Shown here piece by piece: positions 6,333-9,343 of a DNA stretch of 9,343 nt (position 1 is the stretch's first letter; every line of letters starts with the position of its first letter). The stretch is from Acidobacteriota bacterium (GTDB lineage: Bacteria; Acidobacteriota; Terriglobia; UBA7540): the NCBI GenBank assembly GCA_021827255.1, contig JAKAWO010000103.1, positions 1-9,343 on the forward strand, written 5' to 3'. The translations under genes were made by a program, and so were the position numbers. The notes below the pieces were generated by a model. The model searched no databases. It saw only the letters and a program-made list of their open reading frames with translations, and was not told the origin of the DNA.

Positions 6333-7271
6333 TCACGCTGGCCGCTTGGCGGCGGGTTCTTCGAACAGAGAGCCGGGTTGGGGCAAGAGAGCAGCGGCGG
6401 GCTCCGCGGCGATGGAGCGGAGTTCGGGATACTCGTCGAGCAAGGTTTCGGGCACGGAGACCTTGCCGCCGCGCACTAGGGTGATGAGTTGGAGCGCGTT
6501 GGCCACCGCCTTGCCGCGAAAGTGGTTGTTGGTGATGACATAAACCGCCGCCGTCGCCGTGGCCAGATTTTTGATTCGCTCCGCCCAGGGATCGAGTTCC
6601 GCTAAGCTATAGAGGTAGTTGTAACGCTCTTCCGGATGGTCTTCAGCGGTGAACCAGCGCTCGTAGTTGCGGCCGTGCAGCCGCACGTAGCCGATGGGCG
6701 CGGTGGCTTGCGAGCTGGGCGCGAGCGAGCGGCCAATCACCGGCTGGTCAATGTTGCAGAAGCCGACGCCGAGGTCGCGCAACATCTGGAAAATCACCGG
6801 CTGGTTCCAGGAAGCGTGCCGCACTTCGAGCGCCAGTGGATACTCCATGAACTCGACCACCAGCCCGCCCACGTACTCGCGGTTCGGGCGCGTGTTTCTG
6901 AACGACCACGGAAATTGAACGAGCAGCGCGCCGAGGCGGCCCGCCTCCATGAGCGGATCGAGCGCGCGCTTGAAAACCTTTTCGTCCTCGCGCGTCGCGC
7001 TGCGGTCGTGCGTGAAGCGCTGCCAAAGCTTGGCCGTGAATTTGAAATTGGGATTGCGTTCGACGCGGCGCGCCCAGCCTCTAACCACTTCCGGGCGCGG
7101 CGGCTGATAGAACGTGGTATTCAGTTCGATGGTGTCGAAGAATTCGGCCAGATATTCGGCCGGGTGGAAACCGCGCGGACGCGGGGAAGGATACACGAGG
7201 CCGTCCCAGTCGTCGTAAGACCATCCGGCGGGGCCGAAGCGAATTTGGGCGGGTGCACTGGCAGCGTCCAT
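6333..7271 (-). CDS. DUF72 family protein (YecE-like)
   Basis: A 312-residue soluble TIM-barrel-like protein of the DUF72/YecE family, whose biochemical role is not established. Family blocks are in order: GPAGWSYDDW (13-22), IELNTTFYQPP (48-58), FTAKLWQRFTH (78-88), VQFPWSF (118-124), EVRHASW (149-155), YVRLHGRN (195-202) and VYVITNNHFRGKAVANA (243-259). Length is normal, with a non-conserved C-terminal tail of about 30 residues. The frame can be extended to a TTG at 7310, but that codon lies between the -35 and -10 boxes of a good promoter (7295-7323). ATG 7271, with AAGG five bases upstream (7277-7280), is therefore preferred. It stands alone, 285 bases from nadK, so its own promoter probably drives it. 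Confidence 0.93.
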   Translation of the reverse strand: MDAASAPAQIRFGPAGWSYDDWDGLVYPSPRPRGFHPAEYLAEFFDTIELNTTFYQPPRPEVVRGWARRVERNPNFKFTAKLWQRFTHDRSATREDEKVFKRALDPLMEAGRLGALLVQFPWSFRNTRPNREYVGGLVVEFMEYPLALEVRHASWNQPVIFQMLRDLGVGFCNIDQPVIGRSLAPSSQATAPIGYVRLHGRNYERWFTAEDHPEERYNYLYSLAELDPWAERIKNLATATAAVYVITNNHFRGKAVANALQLITLVRGGKVSVPETLLDEYPELRSIAAEPAAALLPQPGSLFEEPAAKRPA

Positions 7272-7294
7272 GTTCGCCTTTTGTTCGCTATATG

Positions 7295-7323
7295 AATCTA
7301 TCGCAGCCAACCGGCTCTGTCAA
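7295..7323 (-). promoter_or_regulatory. Sigma-70-type promoter of the DUF72 gene
   Basis: On the minus strand, a perfect TTGACA (7318-7323) is followed after exactly 17 bases by TAGATT (7295-7300), which matches TATAAT at four of six positions. The predicted start near 7288 gives a leader of about 17 bases to ATG 7271. This rules out translation from the upstream TTG at 7310. Confidence 0.7.
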
Positions 7324-7470
7324 GAAAAATTTAGGACAGATTCGGATAGGTACCATTTCGATGCGCCTTTGAGCGTCACAAATGGGTTTGTTTTGTCTGA
7401 AGGCAGTTTAGAATCAATAAATTAGCGGCATTGTTCTGTACAAAAGGACTTTTGAGGGAATTCCATTACG

Positions 7471-7560
7471 ATGGGAACAGCGGGTAAACCTTACATGGCC
7501 GACTGCCGGCATGGTCGCATGCGAGAGACCGGAGACGGCGTCAGTGCTTCGGTCGGTTAG
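7471..7560 (+). other. Doubtful 29-codon frame in the nadK-DUF72 gap
   Basis: ATG 7471 to TAG 7558-7560 encodes MGTAGKPYMADCRHGRMRE and ten more residues, ending four bases into the 3' end of nadK on the other strand. GAGGG lies about 12 bases upstream, rather far for a ribosome site. A possible plus-strand -10 (TAGAAT, 7409-7414) is upstream with only a weak -35. The surrounding 7324-7470 is clearly more AT-rich than the rest of the window. I do not recognise the peptide and it may be chance. Confidence 0.15.
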
Positions 7561-8426
7561 CGTTCTCCCCACATCAACTTGTCGCGAAGAATCTCAAAGT
7601 AATTCTTCGCCGCAGGCTGAATGAGTTCGACGAAAGAATCCGACTTGCGCAAGCGCACCGTGTCGTCGCTGTGGGTAGCAAAGCCGATTTGGCCGTCCAC
7701 GGTGAGGTAGGCGGCCTCGCGCTGGCTCTTGACGGCGATTTCAATGACCGAGGTGTCGCGCAGAACCAAAGGCCGATAGGTGAGCGTGTGGGCGCAGATG
7801 GGCGTGACCAGGAAGGATTCGACCGTCGGGGCGACGATGGGTCCGCCGGCCGCGAGGGAATAGGCGGTCGAGCCGGTGGGCGTGGAAACGATCAGGCCGT
7901 CGGACTTGAAGGTAGAGATAAAGGTGCCGTCCACCGACACGTCAAAATCGAGGATCCGCGCGATGGCGCCCTTGTTGAGAACCACGTCATTCAGCGCACG
8001 AAAGGTGGAGAGAACTTCGTCGGCGCGGATCAACTGGCCTTCAATGCGGACACGCTTTTCGCTCCGACAGTTTCCCTTGAGGGCGCCTTCGAGCGCGGGA
8101 TAAAGCTCTTCGCGGGAGATGACGGTCAAAAAGCCGAGTCCGCCGAGGTTCACTCCCAAAATGGGGACGTTGTTGCGGTCGAGGGCGCGCGCCGCGGCGA
8201 GCAGCGTTCCGTCGCCGCCCAAGACGACAAGCAAATCCACCTTGCCCGGCAGTTCATTGCGCGTATGGCACTTGCCGCCGTCTTCCAGGATGGCGCCGGT
8301 TTCCTTATCAAGGAACACTTCGATCTGACGGGCGCGCAGCCACTCGACGAGTCCAGGCACGATTTCGCGCAACTCGGTCTTTTTCGGTTTGGAGATAATT
8401 CCGATTCTCTTTATGGGCATCGCCAT
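7557..8426 (-). CDS. nadK: NAD kinase
   Basis: Phosphorylates NAD to NADP in the cytosol, the sole route to NADP in most bacteria. The 289-residue protein has the full set of signatures: GGDGT (70-74, catalytic Asp71) in LLVVLGGDGTLL, the NLGGLGFLT block (93-101), ALNDVVLNKG (144-153) with the NAD-contacting Asn146-Asp147, and SDGLIVSTPTGSTAYSLAAGGPI (175-197). The length is typical. ATG 8426 has GAGG (8435-8438, minus) eight bases upstream; a second ATG at 8420 would be too far from it. A TGCTACAAT extended -10 lies 55 bases upstream. The gene follows tlyA in the same direction, an order found in many bacteria where recN often comes next; here a DUF72 gene follows after a 285-base gap. Confidence 0.97.
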   Translation of the reverse strand: MAMPIKRIGIISKPKKTELREIVPGLVEWLRARQIEVFLDKETGAILEDGGKCHTRNELPGKVDLLVVLGGDGTLLAAARALDRNNVPILGVNLGGLGFLTVISREELYPALEGALKGNCRSEKRVRIEGQLIRADEVLSTFRALNDVVLNKGAIARILDFDVSVDGTFISTFKSDGLIVSTPTGSTAYSLAAGGPIVAPTVESFLVTPICAHTLTYRPLVLRDTSVIEIAVKSQREAAYLTVDGQIGFATHSDDTVRLRKSDSFVELIQPAAKNYFEILRDKLMWGER

Positions 8427-8480
8427 GTGCCCGACCTCGGTTGCGGGCCGTCCGTTTCCGGCTTGATCACCAGCCGGACT

Positions 8481-8489
8481 ATTGTAGCA
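8481..8489 (-). promoter_or_regulatory. Extended -10 promoter of nadK
   Basis: The minus strand reads TGCTACAAT, an extended -10 with one mismatch in the hexamer (TACAAT). No clear -35 is visible. Transcription would start near 8474, leaving about 48 bases before the nadK ATG. It shows nadK need not depend on read-through from tlyA, whose stop is 163 bases from the nadK start. Confidence 0.55.
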
Positions 8490-8589
8490 GGATGCTCGGA
8501 AACCCGTTTATTACGGCGCAGTTTAATTTCGACGATGGCCGCGGCCCCTGCGGGCATCCAGCCGCCTCTACGCCCTTTCCCCGCTTTTT

Positions 8590-9343
8590 TTAGGCACACG
8601 GCCTGCAAACTGCGTGCAGAAAAAACTCGCGGTTGCCGGTGGCTCCAGGAAGCACGCTTTCCACCCGCTCGGTTGCAGCGAAGCCGAGCTCCGCCAACTT
8701 TGCGGTCACTTTGGCGACAGCTTCGGCGTGAAGCCGCGGGTCGCGGACGATTCCGCCTTTGCCGACTCGCTCCCGCCCGACCTCAAACTGCGGCTTGACG
8801 AGAACGAGCAGATCGGCGCCGGTAGCGAGCAAGGGCGGGAGAACCGGAAGGATCAGGGTGGCGGAAATGAAGGAGACATCCAGAGTGGCAATCTCCGCCT
8901 TTTCGCCGATCAAGGTTGGGCTGAGGTAACGGGCGTTGATTTTATCGAGCGCAGCCACGCGCGGGTCGCGACGTAATTTCCAGGCGAGCTGGTTCGCGCC
9001 CACATCTACCGCATAGACCTTTCGAGCCCCATGCTGCAACAGACAATCCACAAAGCCGCCGGTGGACGCGCCTACATCGAGGCAGACTTTTCCGCTGACG
9101 TCAATCTGGAAGTGGCTGAGCGCGCCTTCCAATTTGTATCCGCCGCGGCTGGCAAATTTCATCCCGCCGCCGAGGAGGCGGATCTCCGCCGCCCAGGTGA
9201 CGAGCGCGCCGGCTTTCTCGACCTTTTGCTGATTCACCAAAACCTGGCCGGCCAAAATCAGCCCTTGGGCTTTTTCGCGGGAATCCACCAGCCCGCGCGC
9301 AACCAGCACGCGGTCAAGGCGGACTTTCGGAGATGGAGCCTTT
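8590..9343 (-). CDS. tlyA: TlyA family rRNA 2'-O-methyltransferase (5' partial)
   Basis: TlyA-family proteins methylate ribose 2'-OH groups of 16S and/or 23S rRNA and are also annotated as haemolysin A. The frame is open to the window edge: KAPSPKVRLDRVLVARG precedes the internal GTG at 9309, so only a few N-terminal residues are missing. Numbering from that GTG (239 residues), an S4 RNA-binding domain covers about 1-50 (VDSREKAQGLILAGQVLVN), then a FtsJ-like methyltransferase with the SAM loop DVGASTGGF (78-86). The catalytic K-D-K-E set is complete: Lys59 (ASRGGYKL), Asp144 (TLDVSF), Lys172 (VKPQFEVGRE) and Glu228 (REFFLH). It ends with TAA at 8590-8592. Whether it methylates one or both rRNAs cannot be told from sequence. 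Confidence 0.95.
   Translation of the reverse strand, partial: KAPSPKVRLDRVLVARGLVDSREKAQGLILAGQVLVNQQKVEKAGALVTWAAEIRLLGGGMKFASRGGYKLEGALSHFQIDVSGKVCLDVGASTGGFVDCLLQHGARKVYAVDVGANQLAWKLRRDPRVAALDKINARYLSPTLIGEKAEIATLDVSFISATLILPVLPPLLATGADLLVLVKPQFEVGRERVGKGGIVRDPRLHAEAVAKVTAKLAELGFAATERVESVLPGATGNREFFLHAVCRPCA

Noticed and set aside
7272..7310. TTG start for the DUF72 gene
   Set aside because: The TTG falls between the -35 and -10 boxes of a good promoter; ATG 7271 has a ribosome site.
7440..7556. Riboswitch, for example c-di-GMP type, in the nadK-DUF72 gap
   Set aside because: The GGGTAAACC-like stretch lacks the other conserved blocks, and no coherent aptamer fold could be drawn.
8411..8608. 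65-codon minus-strand frame between tlyA and nadK
   Set aside because: It overlaps the ends of both neighbours and the nadK promoter and resembles no protein family.
7671..8798. Plus-strand frame of 375 codons opposite nadK
   Set aside because: Antisense to NAD kinase, whose catalytic motifs are all intact; composition is that of a shadow frame.

Overview
The window looks like a chromosomal piece of a GC-rich bacterium, most likely an Acidobacteriota member. The hints are the GAF-GAF-PP2C phosphatase, the CGGGS-type lipoprotein start and the mix of neighbours. There is no rRNA or phylogenetic marker here, so this placement is inference.

Layout. Positions 1-3864 hold three plus-strand genes: a 5'-truncated GAF-GAF-SpoIIE-type PP2C phosphatase (1-1758), a predicted NADP/F420-type dinucleotide-binding reductase (1845-2540), and lysA, diaminopimelate decarboxylase (2623-3864). 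Positions 3865-6332 look like an accessory patch. It holds a truncated lipoprotein-like gene on the plus strand (4030-4485), a palindromic element (4389-4414), and two minus-strand genes. The first (4440-4937) is a 165-residue protein with the two GxxH motifs of the TraB/ChaN/EreA/Tiki fold. The second (5133-5960) is a 275-residue single-pass membrane protein of unknown function. After that comes a 372-base stretch with a perfect extended -10 box, tandem direct repeats and a start-less signal-peptide-like frame. Positions 6333-9343 return to common minus-strand genes: a DUF72 protein (6333-7271), nadK for NAD kinase (7557-8426) and 5'-truncated tlyA, an rRNA 2'-O-methyltransferase/haemolysin A family protein (8590-9343).

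How the genes relate. tlyA followed by nadK is a neighbour order seen in many bacteria. lysA makes lysine for protein and peptidoglycan. The phosphatase probably acts in a partner-switching signalling pathway whose other members are not in the window. No CRISPR, integrase, transposase, rRNA or tRNA gene was seen. No complete new multi-gene system is evident. The best candidates for novelty are the small two-GxxH protein and the membrane protein beside it.
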